DNA of 64,000 bases from Methylotenera_A sp046598525 (GCA_046598525.1 JBKJIJ010000021.1:1-64000), one strand, 5' to 3'; positions 32,370-41,897 are shown, numbered from the stretch's first letter. The notes: a model not told the origin generated them from the letters alone. Made by a program: numbers and translations.

Positions 32370-33599
32370 TTACAGCATATGCGCTTTATCGCCGCTTTTA
32401 AAACCGATTAATGGCGCATCAAAATTTTTGCTTAACGCTATTACCTTAAACAATTCACCCATTTCGGCGGGGGATAATAGTTTTTGCGCGGCGGCGGCCA
32501 TTGGTGTGTATGCCGCCATATCGCTGGGTGAAGTTTCACTTAATATTTCTAACAAGCCGCAATTCATTAAAAAGCTGGCTTGATTGCAATAGCCGGCCAA
32601 ATTTAAGTTTTGCGAAACGCCAGCCTGTGCAATCGCTGTAAAATTGACATGGGCGGTAATATCTTGCAGGCCTACATAAACTAGCGGATTGCTATGTGCG
32701 TAATGTTGGTAATGACACATCAGCGTGCCTGTATTGCGTTGAGCGTGATAATACTCGGCGGCACCAAAACCATAATCAATCATCAAAATTACGCCCTGCT
32801 TTAAACTGGCAGCCAAGCTATGAATTAAACCTGTTGCGGCTGGGCAAAATTCGGTTAAATAATCGATTGGCAGTGAGTGCGCGCTTACTTCTTCATTTAA
32901 TTTTCCTGCAGCCATTGGCTTATCTTGCCAAATAAAATTCTCTTCAAAACCCACACCGCGTTCAATTAAACCTTGTTGCGTGTTGCCTACAAGGTGCACA
33001 GCAATCGCGTCTAATACTTCATTGCCAATGATTAAACCGACAAAATCTGCTGGCAACGCATCTAGCCAAACAATGCGCGAAAATAAATCGCTGGGCAATT
33101 TTCGCAAGTTTTCTAGCTGTATCTGGCGTAAGTAATCGCTCACTTCTAAAATATAATAATGCGCAGGTAGTTGCTGTAATCGCTGCAATTCAAGCAGTAA
33201 ATCGGCGGCCAATTTGCCTGTGCCAGCGCCTAATTCTAAAATGTCGCCTTGGATTTTACTTGAAATTTGGGCTTCGCTTGAAATTTTGGCTTCACTTGAA
33301 ACTTGAATTTCGCTTAAAACCTGCGCCACTTGCCTTGCTAAAGTGCGCGCAAACAGCGGCGAAATTTGTGGTGCGGTAACAAAATCACCGCCGCCATTTT
33401 GATTATCGGCGAACTTAACCGCGCCGCCGCTGTAATATCCTAGGGCGGGCGTATATAAAGCCATCTGCATAAAGCTGGCGAAATCTATCCAGCCACCGGC
33501 TTGTTCAATTTTTTGCTGAATTATTCGGCATAACTGCTGGCTGCGATTTTGTGCCGCTTGGTCAGGAATGGGTAGATTTAGATGTAATGTTGAGGCCAT
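32370..33599 (-). CDS. MidA/NDUFAF7-type SAM-dependent methyltransferase
   Basis: The 409-residue protein belongs to the COG1565 family, whose mitochondrial member methylates an arginine of a complex I subunit. Landmarks are FMQMALYTPALGYYSGG, DFVTAPQISPLFARTLARQV, the SAM motif GDILELGAGTGKLAADLL, IIGNEVLDAIAVH and LMIDYGFGAAEYYH with YVGLQDITAHVNF. Just before the SAM motif an 18-bp tandem repeat inserts about 18 extra residues (SEAKIS-like units). The substrate in bacteria is not established. Confidence 0.88.
   Translation of the reverse strand: MASTLHLNLPIPDQAAQNRSQQLCRIIQQKIEQAGGWIDFASFMQMALYTPALGYYSGGAVKFADNQNGGGDFVTAPQISPLFARTLARQVAQVLSEIQVSSEAKISSEAQISSKIQGDILELGAGTGKLAADLLLELQRLQQLPAHYYILEVSDYLRQIQLENLRKLPSDLFSRIVWLDALPADFVGLIIGNEVLDAIAVHLVGNTQQGLIERGVGFEENFIWQDKPMAAGKLNEEVSAHSLPIDYLTEFCPAATGLIHSLAASLKQGVILMIDYGFGAAEYYHAQRNTGTLMCHYQHYAHSNPLVYVGLQDITAHVNFTAIAQAGVSQNLNLAGYCNQASFLMNCGLLEILSETSPSDMAAYTPMAAAAQKLLSPAEMGELFKVIALSKNFDAPLIGFKSGDKAHML
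33259..33312. repeat. 18-bp coding minisatellite in the methyltransferase gene
   Basis: Three contiguous copies of a unit close to CTTGAAATTTGGGCTTCG encode the six-residue repeat SEAQIS on the minus strand. The unit length is a multiple of three, so copy number can change without breaking the frame. Confidence 0.75.
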
Positions 33600-33637
33600 A
33601 AGCCATTATAATATTTGAATACTAAAGTGAGTGAATC

Positions 33638-34420
33638 TTGAGAGAATCTGTGAATAATAAAGTCTTGAATCAGCAAGCATTAAATCATAAGGTGGTTTTA
33701 ATTACGGGCGGCGCAAAACGCGTAGGCGCGGCCATTTGCCGTGAACTTCATGCTTGCGGCGCGCAAATAATGATTCACTACAAAACTAGCACAATCGAGG
33801 CGCGCGCTTTGCAAGCCGAATTAAATTTACAGCGCGCCAATTCGGTAGCGATTATTCAGGGTGATTTGCTTAATATGGCGGTTTTGCCCAGCTTGATTCA
33901 AGAAACCATGAAGCATTTTGGCAAATTAGATGTGTTGATTAATAACGCATCTAGCTATTACGCCACCGAAATTGGCGCGATTACAGAAGATAATTGGCAC
34001 GATTTAGTGGGCACCAATTTAAAAGCGCCGATGTTTTTAGCGCAAGCGGCGGCGGCAGAATTGCGCAAAAATCACGGCTGCATTGTGAATATTACCGATA
34101 TGCATATTGAACGACCTAAAAAAGGCTATGCCGTGTACAGCGTGGCAAAGGCTGGCTTGGTCACCTTAACAAAATCGCTGGCGCATGAATTAAGCCCAGA
34201 GGTGCGCGTAAATGCGGTGGCACCCGGGCCTGTGCAATGGCCAGAAAATAATCCGCAATTTGATGAAGTGTATCGGCAACGGGTGATTTCACAAACTTTG
34301 CTTAAAAAAATTGGTGAGCCAAATGACATTGCCAAAGCGGTTAAATTTTTGGTGGCCGATGCGCCGTTTATTACTGGCCATGTGCTGGCGGTGGATGGTG
34401 GACGTAGTTTAAATTTATAG
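33638..34420 (+). CDS. Pteridine reductase-like short-chain dehydrogenase
   Basis: The 260-residue SDR protein has a nucleotide-binding motif of the pteridine reductase kind, ITGGAKRVGAAI, then DVLINNASSYYAT, the catalytic YAVYSVAKAG (Tyr and Lys) and a C-terminal ITGHVLAVDGGRSL. Such enzymes reduce dihydropteridines or act as FolM-like reductases. The start is uncertain: TTG 33638 or GTG 33650, the latter with GAGAG at suitable distance. It diverges from the methyltransferase gene. Confidence 0.85.
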   Translation: MRESVNNKVLNQQALNHKVVLITGGAKRVGAAICRELHACGAQIMIHYKTSTIEARALQAELNLQRANSVAIIQGDLLNMAVLPSLIQETMKHFGKLDVLINNASSYYATEIGAITEDNWHDLVGTNLKAPMFLAQAAAAELRKNHGCIVNITDMHIERPKKGYAVYSVAKAGLVTLTKSLAHELSPEVRVNAVAPGPVQWPENNPQFDEVYRQRVISQTLLKKIGEPNDIAKAVKFLVADAPFITGHVLAVDGGRSLNL

Positions 34421-34435
34421 CGGATTGCCGCAAGG

Positions 34436-35755
34436 CTAGGCTTGAGATAGAAAATCGGCCGATTCAATGCCTTTAATTAGGTCAACAATATGCTTGGCGG
34501 CAACGGGTTTAGAAAACAAATATCCTTGTGCCGCATAGCAACCTAATTTTTTGAGCTTTTGATACACTTTTGTATTTTCAACGCCCTCTGCAATCACATC
34601 AATATTCAAGTTTTTTGCTAACTCTAGCGTAGAGCGCACAATGGTTTCGCTAAATTTGTCGTTTAGCATAACTCTAATAAATTGCTGATCAATTTTAAGA
34701 TAATGCAGCGGCAATTGTTGTAAATACAGTAGCGAGCTATAGCCTGTGCCGTAATCATCAATGCTGATTTTAACGCCTAATTCCATCAATCCTTCTAGCA
34801 CGGCTTTAACGCGCGCAGGGTCAGAAAGCGCGCTGGACTCTGTAATTTCAATCTCTAAATAGCTGGCTGGCATGTTGTTTTGTACCAGTGCGTCTTTAAT
34901 TTCATTGGCCAAATCAAAATTCATTAAATCTCTGGCGGTTACATTTAATGCAATGCTAATCATTAAACCTTGCTCACTCCAAACCCGCCATTGCTTGGTT
35001 GTGTCGTTAAGCACAAGGGTAAATAGGCTATGAATTAAATCGGTGGCTTCTATTTGTGGTAAGAATTTATCAGGCGGCAGCAGCCCGCGTTCAGGGTGTT
35101 GCCAGCGAATCAGCGCCTCTACCCCCATGACTTTTTGGCCGCTAACAAACACTTTGGGTTGGTAATAAACCACCAGTTGACGCTTGGCAATGGCGCTGCG
35201 AAAATCGACAAAAACCCAGCTTTTATCTTCTTCTATATCTTTTTGTTTATCGTAAACTTCTACTTGAGATTGATTGCGCTTGGTGCTGACTAATGTGCGT
35301 TCGCATTCTTTTAGCATGGTCATGTAGCCCACTTTTTCTTGAGCCGCATTAATCGATACGCCAATGCTGCAGGTCGCCTTTATCTTTAAACCATTCACAT
35401 TAATCGGCTCATTTAACGATTCATGAATCTGCCAAGCTTGTGCTTCTATATCCTGTCTATTCTTAATATTACTCATTAATAAGGTAAATTCATCGCCGTC
35501 CACCCTGGCGAATTGATGACCCTTTTTAAGGCACTCAGCGTAAAGATTCACGGCGATGGTTTTTAGAATTGAATCGCCGACACTAAAGCCAAAGGTGTTA
35601 TTAATCGCCTTAAATCCGTCAATATCAATCAATAGCAAACCATTGTAGCCGCGACCTTGCTGGCTTAAATTATCAATATTAACTCCTGCCACATTCTCAA
35701 TATGGTTACGATTAGGTATGCCAGTTAGGTAGTCTGTTCTATTTTGCGCCTCTAA
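34436..35755 (-). CDS. GGDEF-EAL half of a nonsense-split signalling gene
   Basis: This frame opens directly after the TAA at 35756-35758 and encodes about 439 residues. It starts LEAQNRTDYLTGIPNRNHIE, which is the beginning of a GGDEF domain. The signature reads RVDGDEF, so the first Gly is Asp. The EAL domain looks competent: VEALIRW, NVTARDLM, EITESSAL, SIDDYGTGYSS, LKIDQQF, AEGVE and QGYLFSKP are all present, predicting c-di-GMP hydrolysis. Without the upstream half an internal GTG at 35692 or a TTG could start translation, but no convincing ribosome site is seen. It is in the same frame as the membrane half. Confidence 0.85.
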   Translation of the reverse strand, partial: LEAQNRTDYLTGIPNRNHIENVAGVNIDNLSQQGRGYNGLLLIDIDGFKAINNTFGFSVGDSILKTIAVNLYAECLKKGHQFARVDGDEFTLLMSNIKNRQDIEAQAWQIHESLNEPINVNGLKIKATCSIGVSINAAQEKVGYMTMLKECERTLVSTKRNQSQVEVYDKQKDIEEDKSWVFVDFRSAIAKRQLVVYYQPKVFVSGQKVMGVEALIRWQHPERGLLPPDKFLPQIEATDLIHSLFTLVLNDTTKQWRVWSEQGLMISIALNVTARDLMNFDLANEIKDALVQNNMPASYLEIEITESSALSDPARVKAVLEGLMELGVKISIDDYGTGYSSLLYLQQLPLHYLKIDQQFIRVMLNDKFSETIVRSTLELAKNLNIDVIAEGVENTKVYQKLKKLGCYAAQGYLFSKPVAAKHIVDLIKGIESADFLSQA

Positions 35756-36697
35756 TTATTGGGTGACCCGCACAATATTTTGCACGGACGTTCTAAGCTG
35801 GTACCAGCCCAGCAACATGACCAAAAAGAATCCCACCAAAATACCTATGGTGGCTGGGTGCAAGGCTTTAAAGTAAATAATCAAAAGGGTTACTGGCAAT
35901 AGCAAAACCAAGGGCATCAAAAGCCTTAGCACATGCGTAATATGGCTACTATCTTTGCTTGTCCTTGGAATCACTAACTTCTTCATATCAGGGTGCATAG
36001 CCACCGCGCCAAACAGCACATAGGCCAGCAGCCATAAAATTAAGTTAAAATCAGTAGGCACGCCTAAACTATGGCTGGTGCCATGAAAATACGATTCGCC
36101 AGCGGCAAATAATACTGTGCCTATCGCCAGTAGAATAAATGCCTTCGATTGATTCGCTTCACTACTGACCCAAATCCAAAACAACATGCCAATTTCAATA
36201 TAAGCAAAGGTCGGATAAATCATCCTAAAGGTCTGTGGCCTATGCAATGAAAATCCATGCTCAACAATAGTGGGTAAAAATAAAAACTGCCAGCCGATGA
36301 GTATCAAGCTAGTCGCCATTATCCAGCCCTGAAAAAAACCGTGTTTAGGGAATTCACGATGAAGTTTGCTTGAAAACTGCCACAGCGCAGTCACCATTAA
36401 CAGATGACCCAACAGCAGAAAAACATCGGCTGGTGATAAGGCTGCGCCAAACGCACCGCTGGCGTCCGTGTTGGCTTGAATAAGCCCACCGATAAATTGC
36501 GCCACCAACGATAATGAAAAGTAAATCCAAGGCCGAATCACGTCGGCCTTTTCGGATTTATTTAAATTTAGTCCCCAATAAACGCCCAATAAACCATAAA
36601 AAGAGACAATAAAATACCAAGTGTCGCGCATACTCATGACATCGGTAAATGGCAAGCAGAGCACAAAAAAATGCCTAGTATTAAATAAGCTTTCCAA
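35756..36697 (-). CDS. Membrane sensor half of the nonsense-split GGDEF-EAL gene
   Basis: Up to 313 residues with about nine hydrophobic segments form an N-terminal sensor. It contains YWGLNLNKSEKADVIRPW, several helices and a final helix that leads into QNIVRVTQ, where a single TAA stops it. The next codons, in the same frame, are the linker and GGDEF domain of the downstream half. The first ATG is at 36637; TTG 36697 is a longer option. The layout is like MASE-type sensor diguanylate cyclases/phosphodiesterases. The separated piece has no known function alone. Confidence 0.75.
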   Translation of the reverse strand: MESLFNTRHFFVLCLPFTDVMSMRDTWYFIVSFYGLLGVYWGLNLNKSEKADVIRPWIYFSLSLVAQFIGGLIQANTDASGAFGAALSPADVFLLLGHLLMVTALWQFSSKLHREFPKHGFFQGWIMATSLILIGWQFLFLPTIVEHGFSLHRPQTFRMIYPTFAYIEIGMLFWIWVSSEANQSKAFILLAIGTVLFAAGESYFHGTSHSLGVPTDFNLILWLLAYVLFGAVAMHPDMKKLVIPRTSKDSSHITHVLRLLMPLVLLLPVTLLIIYFKALHPATIGILVGFFLVMLLGWYQLRTSVQNIVRVTQ

Positions 36698-36965
36698 TCA
36701 ACCGTGACTTTCAACATTGCCCCTTATGAAGAAAAAGCGTACGTTACGCGCGCATGCAGCTAAAGCTGAGCCATTAATAATGGCCTTACTAACCCCATTT
36801 TGAATAACTGTATAAGAATATTGCGTGGTTTTATTCGATGACAAATGTAAAATATTGTTAATTAATGGACGCGACTTGCTATTTAGCATGCAAAATCAAG
36901 CCACAGAACTTAATGCACGCCTTCAGTTATAATCTTAAAAACTAGCAAAAGATGATAAAAACAGC

Positions 36966-37871
36966 ATGATTAAGCACCTACCAGACAACCATTCCAATAA
37001 CTTTATTAAGTTGCGCAACAGCCTTATCTCAAGCACAGGCAAAGCCATTGGCGATTACAACATGATTGAAAATGGCGACACGGTGTTGGTGTGCATGAGC
37101 GGCGGCAAAGATAGCTACACCATGTTGATGATGTTGCTGGCGCTGCAAGAGCGCGCGCCGATTGATTTTAAGTTAATCGCCATGAATTTAGACCAAAAAC
37201 AGCCTAACTTTCCGGCGCATGTTTTACCAGAATATTTTAAAAATTTAGGCGTGGATTACCGCATTGTTGAGGCGGATACCTATTCGGTAGTTAAAGAGAA
37301 AATTCCAGAAGGCAAAACCACCTGTAGTTTGTGCAGCCGCTTGCGTCGTGGCATTATTTACACCACCGCCAAAGAGCTGGGTGCTAATAAAATCGCGCTT
37401 GGCCATCATAGAGATGACATTGTAGAAACGCTATTTTTAAATATGTTTTTTGGCGCCAAGCTAAAAGCTATGCCACCAAAATTGGCCACCAATGACAAGC
37501 AAAATGTGGTGATTCGGCCGCTAGCTTATTGTGCAGAGAAAGATATTGCCAGCTATGCGCGTCAAATGGAGTTTCCGATTATTCCATGCGATTTATGCGG
37601 TTCTCAGGAAAATCTACAGCGCCAAAAAGTTAAAGATATGTTGCAAGCGTGGGAGCGTGAACAGCCAGGCCGCGTTAATAATATTTTCCGCGCCATTGGT
37701 AATGTAGAGCCATCGCACCTTGCCGATGTGAATTTATATGATTTTAAAAGTTTAACGCAGGCAAAATCTGAAGACGAAGATCCGCTATTCGGCGATATTG
37801 CTAATGAAGGTGCCGCATTAAGCATTAGCAGTAACGACGGCACGCGAATTGAGTTCGCCAGAAACAAATAA
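36966..37871 (+). CDS. ttcA: TtcA, tRNA 2-thiocytidine biosynthesis protein
   Basis: The 301-residue PP-loop enzyme thiolates C32 of several tRNAs. The PP-loop CMSGGKDSYTML, the cysteine pair TTCSLCSRLRRG and the later IPCDLCGSQ that bind the iron-sulfur cluster are present, as is GHHRDDIVETLFLNMF. Length is normal. A 270-bp gap upstream shows no clear regulatory motif. Confidence 0.96.
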   Translation: MIKHLPDNHSNNFIKLRNSLISSTGKAIGDYNMIENGDTVLVCMSGGKDSYTMLMMLLALQERAPIDFKLIAMNLDQKQPNFPAHVLPEYFKNLGVDYRIVEADTYSVVKEKIPEGKTTCSLCSRLRRGIIYTTAKELGANKIALGHHRDDIVETLFLNMFFGAKLKAMPPKLATNDKQNVVIRPLAYCAEKDIASYARQMEFPIIPCDLCGSQENLQRQKVKDMLQAWEREQPGRVNNIFRAIGNVEPSHLADVNLYDFKSLTQAKSEDEDPLFGDIANEGAALSISSNDGTRIEFARNK

Positions 37872-37911
37872 GCGATATTTACTGAAATTGTTGCTTTTTT
37901 TCATTGACTTA

Positions 37912-37941
37912 TTGTCTAGTAGCCATTTAGCTTGCTATCAT
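37912..37941 (+). promoter_or_regulatory. Candidate topA promoter
   Basis: TTGTCT, 18 bp and TATCAT end about 40 bp before the topA ATG. The match is moderate; an overlapping TTGACT four bases upstream lacks a good -10. Confidence 0.35.
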
Positions 37942-37982
37942 CTAATCAATTACACCAATTAGCCCTTAATACATAGGCATTA

Positions 37983-40652
37983 ATGTCCAAACTACTCATT
38001 GTAGAATCACCTTCTAAAGCAAAAACGCTTAAAAAATACCTTGGTAACGATTTTGAGGTGTTGGCTTCTTACGGCCATATTCGTGATTTAATCCCAAAAA
38101 ATGGCGCGGTTGACCCAGCCAATAATTTCGCCATGAAATACGACATTATTGAGCGCAATTCTAAACACATGGACGCGATTACGCGTGCGGTTAAAAGTGC
38201 CGATAGCATCTATCTGGCAACCGATCCGGACCGCGAAGGTGAAGCGATTTCGTGGCATATTGCCGAAATTTTAGCTGAGAAAAAATTACTTAAAAACAAG
38301 CTATTAAAACGCGTTGAATTTAACGAAATCACGCAAACAGCGGTAAAACACGCTATTGATAATCCGCGTGATATTGCCATGAACTTGGTCAACGCGCAGC
38401 AAGCACGCCGTGCGTTGGATTATTTGGTTGGCTTTAATTTATCGCCACTTTTATGGAAAAAGATTCGCAGGGGTTTATCGGCGGGCCGCGTACAAAGCCC
38501 TGCGTTACGTTTAATTGTTGAGCGTGAATTAGAAATTGAAGCATTCGTTAGCCAAGAATATTGGTCAATTCACCTAGATGCGTTGAAACATGCGCACAGC
38601 TTTAACGCCAAATTAATTCAATTAAACGGCCAAAAAGTAGAACAATTCACCGTTGTTAATCATGACCAACAGGCTGATATTGTTGGCAAACTATTGCTGG
38701 CCAGTGCTGGCAAAACCACCGTTTCGCGCGTTGAGAAAAAACAACGTAGCCGTAGCCCTGCCGCGCCGTTTACTACATCAACCTTGCAACAAGAGGCTGT
38801 GCGTAAACTTGGCTTTACTACTTCACGTGCGATGAGAGTCGCTCAACAGCTCTATGAAGGTGTGGATGTTGGCAGCGGTACTACTGGTTTAATTACCTAT
38901 ATGCGTACCGATTCGTTCAGTTTGGCGACTGAAGCGGTGATGAGTATTCGCGATTATGTGAAAAAGAATTTTGACGCCGATTATTTGCCAAAATCGCCGA
39001 TTATGTACAAAACCAAAGCCAAAAATGCGCAAGAAGCGCATGAGGCGATTCGCCCGACCGATATTGAGCGCAGCCCAACCGCCATGCGCAAATATCTAAA
39101 CGATGAGCAATTTAAATTATATGAAATGATTTGGAAGCGCACGCTGGCTTGCCAAATGTCACCTGCCAAATTTGACGCGGTAAGTGTGGATTTAAGTGTT
39201 GGCAGTGAGGCCAATTTATTTCGCGCCACTGGCCAAACCTTGGTGTTCCCGGGATTTATCGCGGTGTATATGGAAGGCCGCGATGATGAAGAGGAAGAAG
39301 GCGAAAGCAAGTTGCCGCATCTTGAGGCTGGCGAAGTGTTAAATGTAGAAAGAATCTATGGCGATCAACACTTTACAGAGCCGCCGCCAAGATACGGTGA
39401 AGCCAGTTTGGTGAAAATTTTAGAAGAATACGGCATTGGCCGCCCTTCTACTTACGCCAGCATTATTAGCACGCTGCAAGACCGCGAATACGTGATTTTA
39501 GATAAAAAACGCTTTACCCCAACCGACGTAGGCCGCGTGGTGGTTAAGTTTTTAACGGAACATTTCACTAAATATGTGGATTACGACTTTACCGCCAACT
39601 TAGAAAATGCGCTGGATAACGTTGCCGATGGCTCACGCGAATGGATTCCTTTAATGGATGAATTTTGGCAAGGCTTTAATGCGCAAATTATCAGCAAGGC
39701 CGATGTTGATAGGCCAGGCAACGAATTGATTGATGAAGCTTGCCCAAAATGTGGCAAGCCGCTGCAAAAACAACTAAGCCGATTTGGCACATTTATTGGC
39801 TGCACAGGTTATAACGATGAGCCAAAATGTGACTACAAACGCAGCATGAACGGCACCGCGCAAGCAGGCGCTGACCCAGTGACGATTGGCTTGGATGCTG
39901 AATCTGGCAAAGAAATATACTTAATGAACGGGCCTTATGGGCCGTATCTGCAAATTGGTGTAGCGGTTGAAGGCGAAAAGAAAAAGCCGAAACGCGTCAG
40001 TATTCCAAAAGAAATACCGATTCCTAGTGTGAATATCGATATCGCCAATATGCTGTTATCACTACCGCGCGATTTAGGTTTGCACCCTGAAACCAATAAA
40101 AAAATCGTGGCTAATATTGGTCGCTTTGGGCCTTATGTCAATCACGATGGCAAGTTTAAATCGATTCCAAAATCGGACAGTGTATTTAGCATTGATAACG
40201 CAGGTGCCGTTGCACTGCTAGCTGCCGCTAATACTGGCCCAGCGCCACTATTAGAGCTTGGCGCGCATCCATCTGGTGAAGGCAGAATTGAAGTATTTGC
40301 GGGCCGCTACGGGCCATATGTACAGCATGGCAAACTGCGCGCAACCTTGCCAAAAAGCATTGAGCCTGAATCTTTAACATTAGATGAAGCACTTGGTTTG
40401 CTAGCTGAAAAAGCCGCTAAAGATGAAGCAACAGGCAAAACGGGCACTAAAAAAGTAGCGACTAAAAAAGCGCCTGCTAAAAAGACATTGGCTAAAAAAC
40501 CGGCGGCCAAAAAAGCCAGTACTGCTACTAAAACAACAACTGAAAAAGCGGCTGTTAAAAAACCTGCGGCTAAAAAACCAGCCGTTAAAAAAGCGACGGT
40601 TAAAAAAACCACTACTGAAAAAGCAGCCACAGAAAAAGTAGCCGCTGAATAA
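37983..40652 (+). CDS. topA: DNA topoisomerase I with lysine/alanine-rich tail
   Basis: The 889-residue type IA topoisomerase relaxes negative supercoils. The TOPRIM domain starts SKLLIVESPSKAKTLKKYLG with acidic DPDREGEAISWH; the active Tyr is about residue 306 in LITYMRTDSF. HEAIRPTD and the GIGRPSTYASII block follow. The C-terminal part has one four-Cys zinc element (CPKCGKPL...CTGYNDEPKC) and repeated GPYGPYLQIG/GRFGPYVNH/GRYGPYVQHG modules. The last about 65 residues are KKxxAKK repeats like eukaryotic histone H1 tails, likely for nonspecific DNA binding. A terminator follows. Confidence 0.97.
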   Translation: MSKLLIVESPSKAKTLKKYLGNDFEVLASYGHIRDLIPKNGAVDPANNFAMKYDIIERNSKHMDAITRAVKSADSIYLATDPDREGEAISWHIAEILAEKKLLKNKLLKRVEFNEITQTAVKHAIDNPRDIAMNLVNAQQARRALDYLVGFNLSPLLWKKIRRGLSAGRVQSPALRLIVERELEIEAFVSQEYWSIHLDALKHAHSFNAKLIQLNGQKVEQFTVVNHDQQADIVGKLLLASAGKTTVSRVEKKQRSRSPAAPFTTSTLQQEAVRKLGFTTSRAMRVAQQLYEGVDVGSGTTGLITYMRTDSFSLATEAVMSIRDYVKKNFDADYLPKSPIMYKTKAKNAQEAHEAIRPTDIERSPTAMRKYLNDEQFKLYEMIWKRTLACQMSPAKFDAVSVDLSVGSEANLFRATGQTLVFPGFIAVYMEGRDDEEEEGESKLPHLEAGEVLNVERIYGDQHFTEPPPRYGEASLVKILEEYGIGRPSTYASIISTLQDREYVILDKKRFTPTDVGRVVVKFLTEHFTKYVDYDFTANLENALDNVADGSREWIPLMDEFWQGFNAQIISKADVDRPGNELIDEACPKCGKPLQKQLSRFGTFIGCTGYNDEPKCDYKRSMNGTAQAGADPVTIGLDAESGKEIYLMNGPYGPYLQIGVAVEGEKKKPKRVSIPKEIPIPSVNIDIANMLLSLPRDLGLHPETNKKIVANIGRFGPYVNHDGKFKSIPKSDSVFSIDNAGAVALLAAANTGPAPLLELGAHPSGEGRIEVFAGRYGPYVQHGKLRATLPKSIEPESLTLDEALGLLAEKAAKDEATGKTGTKKVATKKAPAKKTLAKKPAAKKASTATKTTTEKAAVKKPAAKKPAVKKATVKKTTTEKAATEKVAAE

Positions 40653-40671
40653 CTTGGTTTGAGTAATAAAC

Positions 40672-40707
40672 AAAAACGGCGCTAAATTTTAATTTAGCGC
40701 CGTTTTT
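40672..40707 (+). terminator. Terminator of topA (bidirectional)
   Basis: The stem AAAACGGCGCTAAA/TTTAGCGCCGTTTT has an AT loop and flanking A and T runs. It is 20 bp after the topA stop and about 100 bp after the convergent pbpG stop. Confidence 0.9.
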
Positions 40708-40805
40708 TATGTCACTTTTACTTTTGTCTAACTTTTGTTCATCAATCAAATTTGCAAATGTATAACTTCTTTAATTTGAATCAGATTTATAAGTTTTAAA
40801 AATTC

Positions 40806-41897
40806 TTAAGAAATTCTACCCGCCATCACTTCGTTTGCCCTTGGTTTAAGCTTTAAAGCATCTACCTGACCAGTGGTGGTGATTTTTGGCTCACTATTAT
40901 ATTCCATCCATTTGCGTACACGGTTGGCATCGCCAATTCGGGTCATTTTACCGTTAGAATCTAACAGCACGATAATCATGGGCTCGCCTGCAATTTGCGC
41001 TTGCATCACCAAACAGCGCCCAGCTTCAGAAATATAGCCTGTTTTTGAAAGGCCAATTTTCCACTCACCACCGCGCACTAAGCCGTTGGTATTGTTAAAG
41101 TTAACGCCGTAAGTGCGGCCGTTTACATACACTTCATGCGATGGGGTAGTACTTGCCATTCTAATTTCTGGGTATTGATACGCCGCCGCCACCATTTTCG
41201 CTAAATCTTCAGCTGTGGATACATTGCCGCTATTTAAGCCAGTTGAATCTAGAAAATTCGTATTAATCATGCCTAATTGAATCGCTTTTGCATTCATGGC
41301 TTTAATAAAGGCATAACGGCCGCCGGGATAGTGACGGCTAAGCGCGGAAGCCGCACGATTTTCGGATGCCATTAATGCTAATTGCAACATATCGCTACGG
41401 CTTAACTCTGAGCCAACTCTTAATCTTGAGCTGGTGCCTTTTAAATAATCAACATCACCTTCTGAAATGGTTAATGTTTCATCAAGCGATAATTTCGCAT
41501 CCAACATAACCATGGCTGTCATTAATTTGGTAATAGATGCAATCGGCGTAAGCGCATTAGTATTTTTAGCGTAAACCACTTCACCTGTATTTTGATTAAT
41601 AATCAATGCCTTAGCCGAAGCTAAGTGCAACATACCACTGCCATTTGTTTCTACAAATTGTGCTTGTGGTTGTGATTGTACAAAAGCAGGCGCTTTGCGT
41701 GCTTTAAAATGTATTCTTTTAACTCGGCTATTTTTTAAGCGAGTACGCGAACTGACGCGAGATTTAGATACGCTACTTTTTTGGCTAGTATGAACACGCT
41801 TTTGCGATTTCTTCTCTACCGCAAGCGATTCGATTGGTGTGGCCACCAACGAAAAAGCGGCGTATAAAAGCACTAGCTTTTTGAGTAATTTAGTCAT
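40806..41897 (-). CDS. pbpG: D-alanyl-D-alanine endopeptidase/carboxypeptidase (PbpG type)
   Basis: The 363-residue low-molecular-weight penicillin-binding protein has a signal peptide, a basic Ser/Lys/Arg-rich spacer (about 28-70) and the transpeptidase-fold motifs SITK (121-124), SEN (178-180) and KTG (285-287). It matches the PBP7/PbpG family, which cleaves D,D-crosslinks in peptidoglycan. The basic spacer is longer than usual and could bind the cell wall. It stands alone, divergent from gcvH. Confidence 0.92.
   Translation of the reverse strand: MTKLLKKLVLLYAAFSLVATPIESLAVEKKSQKRVHTSQKSSVSKSRVSSRTRLKNSRVKRIHFKARKAPAFVQSQPQAQFVETNGSGMLHLASAKALIINQNTGEVVYAKNTNALTPIASITKLMTAMVMLDAKLSLDETLTISEGDVDYLKGTSSRLRVGSELSRSDMLQLALMASENRAASALSRHYPGGRYAFIKAMNAKAIQLGMINTNFLDSTGLNSGNVSTAEDLAKMVAAAYQYPEIRMASTTPSHEVYVNGRTYGVNFNNTNGLVRGGEWKIGLSKTGYISEAGRCLVMQAQIAGEPMIIVLLDSNGKMTRIGDANRVRKWMEYNSEPKITTTGQVDALKLKPRANEVMAGRIS

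Noticed and set aside
36698..36889. 63-codon minus-strand frame upstream of the GGDEF-EAL gene
   Set aside because: It has no recognisable domain or ribosome site and ends right at the next frame; likely open by chance in a non-coding gap.
40401..40673. Long antisense frames opposite the topA tail (Phe/Gly/Ser-rich)
   Set aside because: They mirror the AAA/GCC-rich KKxxAKK repeat on the other strand; composition is a by-product and no start signal is present.
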